Shown piece after piece: positions 4,247-5,113 of a DNA stretch of 5,113 nucleotides; within the stretch, counting starts at the first letter, position 1, and every line of letters starts with the position of its first letter. The translations under genes were made by a program, and so were the position numbers. The notes under the pieces were generated by a model. It was not told where the DNA came from. It did no database searches and worked only from the letters and a program-made list of their open reading frames with translations. The DNA comes from Acinetobacter wuhouensis (GTDB lineage Bacteria; Pseudomonadota; Gammaproteobacteria; Pseudomonadales; Moraxellaceae). The stretch spans positions 1 through 5,113 of the forward strand of contig NZ_CP031714.1 of the NCBI RefSeq assembly GCF_001696605.3. The letters run 5' to 3'.

Positions 4247-4336
4247 TCACTTAGGTTTTGGTAAGTCTGTTGTAAGTTGATCACGAACAGGTGGTGGTGG
4301 CGGAACATACTCAGGTTTAGGCTCTGGATTACTCAT
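4247..4336 (-). CDS. Proline-rich microprotein 1 (29 aa), coupled to the TM protein gene
   Basis: It begins 5 nt after the stop of the 173-aa membrane protein gene; its Shine-Dalgarno AGGA lies in that gene's last codons, so the two are cotranslated. The product is M-S-N-P-E-P, then KPEYVPPPPPVRDQ, then L-T-T-D-L-P-K-P-K. Five consecutive prolines (12-16) would adopt a polyproline-II helix, a typical docking ligand, and would make translation dependent on EF-P. The tight linkage makes the membrane protein the obvious binding partner (inference). I do not recognise a named family. Confidence 0.8.
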   Translation of the reverse strand: MSNPEPKPEYVPPPPPVRDQLTTDLPKPK

Positions 4337-4341
4337 TTACG

Positions 4342-4863
4342 TTATCCTAAAAATTTTCCTAATATAATCAGTATTATCACAATAACTAAACTAGCTCCAG
4401 CTAGTTGAATATAGTCAAAAGCTTTATGTAATAAGTTTGCTTTTTCATCATTTTTTTCAGTATATGAACTGATAACTTTTTTATAGTGATGAGCTAAACC
4501 AAGGTAAACAGTAGCAATCTTATTATTCTGAAAATAATCAATCATTTGATCATCAGTATTTACTTGAAAAACTTCTTTTACCTGTAGACAAGAAAAAAGC
4601 TTTCCTGATGCCAAACATACAAAAATAAAAGTTAAAGCCAAATAAAGTGAGGTCAAACAAGTTAAAAAAAATGGAGCCTTAATATTTGTATCTATGAAAT
4701 AGTATTTTGCTAATAAAGAAAAGGCAGTAATAAAAATAGATAAATATGTTAAATACTTAGTAGCTTTATCTTCTAATTTTTCATAGTGTCCTTTTACTAT
4801 CGAAAATTGATTTTTTTGGTATTCATATAAAGCTGCATATTTGCTTATATCTACTTCGCTCAT
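4342..4863 (-). CDS. Unrecognised 173-aa membrane protein with about three TM segments
   Basis: The start is ATG 4863 with AGAGGA just upstream. The N-terminus is a soluble helix (about 5-36: Y-E-Y-Q-K-N-Q-F ... H-Y-E-K-L-E-D-K-A). TM1 spans about 37-57 and TM2 about 64-86. A soluble stretch of about 65 residues follows (V-F-Q-V-N-T-D-D-Q-M ... H-H-Y-K-K-V-I-S-S-Y-T-E-K-N-D-E-K-A), then TM3 at about 151-172. The layout of a two-TM hairpin, soluble loop and last TM, with charged D-K-A and E-K-A helices before the membrane segments, recalls small membrane effectors such as SLATT or PycTM proteins in bacterial defence. That is a resemblance of topology only. The DNA is very A+T-rich, unlike the mob genes. 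Four proline-rich microprotein genes follow directly, the first coupled to its stop. Confidence 0.85.
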   Translation of the reverse strand: MSEVDISKYAALYEYQKNQFSIVKGHYEKLEDKATKYLTYLSIFITAFSLLAKYYFIDTNIKAPFFLTCLTSLYLALTFIFVCLASGKLFSCLQVKEVFQVNTDDQMIDYFQNNKIATVYLGLAHHYKKVISSYTEKNDEKANLLHKAFDYIQLAGASLVIVIILIILGKFLG

Positions 4864-4901
4864 ACTTCCTCTTTCATTATGCTATTTGCTCTTTTACTCA
4901 T
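4860..4901 (-). CDS. Possible 13-codon bridging ORF
   Basis: The frame encodes MSKRANSIMKEEV. Its ATG overlaps the stop of the upstream gene as ATGA (4898-4901), and its own TGA overlaps the ATG of the membrane protein gene as ATGA (4860-4863). Exact 4-nt overlaps at both ends could carry ribosomes through the intergenic gap. The membrane gene also has its own AGAGGA Shine-Dalgarno, which is encoded within this ORF. It may be a translational relay rather than a functional peptide, or chance. Confidence 0.35.
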   Translation of the reverse strand: MSKRANSIMKEEV

Positions 4902-5113
4902 GGGTTGAATCCAGACTTTTCTAATATTGGATAAAGCTCTCTGAATTTTTCAGGCTCTAACAGCATATCTGCTATACGGATAGCAAATTGTTGGTAGCTT
5001 TCTGTACCTTGTGAATATTTCCCCATTTCAGGCATTTCTGACATTTTATTGGCAAATAAATGGCGTTGTGCATCGGTCATTCTGATAAAAAAGTCAGGTG
5101 TGTTTGGGTCACG
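4898..5113 (-). CDS. C-terminal part of an unrecognised cytoplasmic protein, cut by window edge
   Basis: The frame is open from the right edge to TGA at 4898-4900, giving 71 residues. ATG at 5080 would give a 60-aa protein, but the open frame continues upstream (R-D-P-N-T-P-D-F-F-I-R) with residues that look coding, and no Shine-Dalgarno stands before 5080. This is therefore probably the tail of a longer protein. The visible part is soluble, helical and Met/Glu-rich (ANKMSEMPEMGKYSQGTESY, then Q-Q-F-A-I-R-I-A-D-M-L-L), ending E-K-S-G-F-N-P. I do not recognise the family. It heads, or lies within, the operon with the membrane protein and microproteins. Confidence 0.7.
   Translation of the reverse strand, partial: RDPNTPDFFIRMTDAQRHLFANKMSEMPEMGKYSQGTESYQQFAIRIADMLLEPEKFRELYPILEKSGFNP

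Noticed and set aside
3990..4300. GGT simple-sequence repeat or minisatellite
   Set aside because: The GGT runs are only the proline codons; the flanking residues, start codons and ribosome binding sites are conserved across copies, with synonymous differences, so coding is the better explanation.

Overview
The window looks like part of a small mobilisable plasmid from Acinetobacter or a close Moraxellaceae relative. The evidence is a Rep_3-type initiator whose N-terminus matches the RepM/RepB group of Acinetobacter plasmids, four perfect 22-bp iterons beside it, and a MOBQ (MobA/MobL) relaxase with a recognisable oriT. Base composition is patchy. I counted about 50% G+C at 2341-2400, inside the relaxase, against 20% at 4681-4740, inside the membrane-protein gene, so the plasmid appears assembled from modules of different origin.

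Layout: (1) 1-920 is the replication module: rep on the minus strand (C-terminus cut by the window edge), its promoter/operator, the iterons and an AT-rich stretch. (2) 920-1260 has no convincing gene but carries a long inverted repeat and scattered CTCGCT-like motifs. (3) 1254-1825 is a plus-strand two-gene operon of unknown function (about 117 and 42 aa) closed by a strong bidirectional terminator. (4) 1827-3439 is a minus-strand mobilisation operon: a 58-aa zinc-ribbon protein, the relaxase MobA, and a one-TM coiled-coil accessory protein. (5) 3460-3545 holds three consecutive small hairpins, the last abutting GTAAGTGCGC, the expected MOBQ nick region. (6) 3640-3921 is a divergent plus-strand MobC/TraD-like accessory gene ending in a hairpin.

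(7) 3951-5113 is the most unusual part. It is a tightly packed minus-strand operon: the C-terminal end of an unrecognised protein, a possible 13-codon bridging ORF, a 173-aa protein with about three TM segments, and then four tandem paralogous genes for 22-29 aa proline-rich microproteins. All four share K-P-E-Y-V-P-P-P-P; three continue to a fifth Pro and V-R-D-Q. They have their own Shine-Dalgarno sites or stop/start overlaps, and the middle two arose by a recent tandem duplication. I do not recognise this module. Its layout (membrane protein plus tiny partners, carried as plasmid cargo) would suit a defence, toxin-antitoxin or membrane-stress function, but nothing in the sequence proves that.

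How it works together: Rep binds the iterons to start replication and probably represses itself. MobA, MobC and the accessory proteins form the relaxosome at oriT. The predicted nicked strand is the plus strand, so the proline-rich/TM module side would enter the recipient first and the mob genes last, which is the usual polarity.
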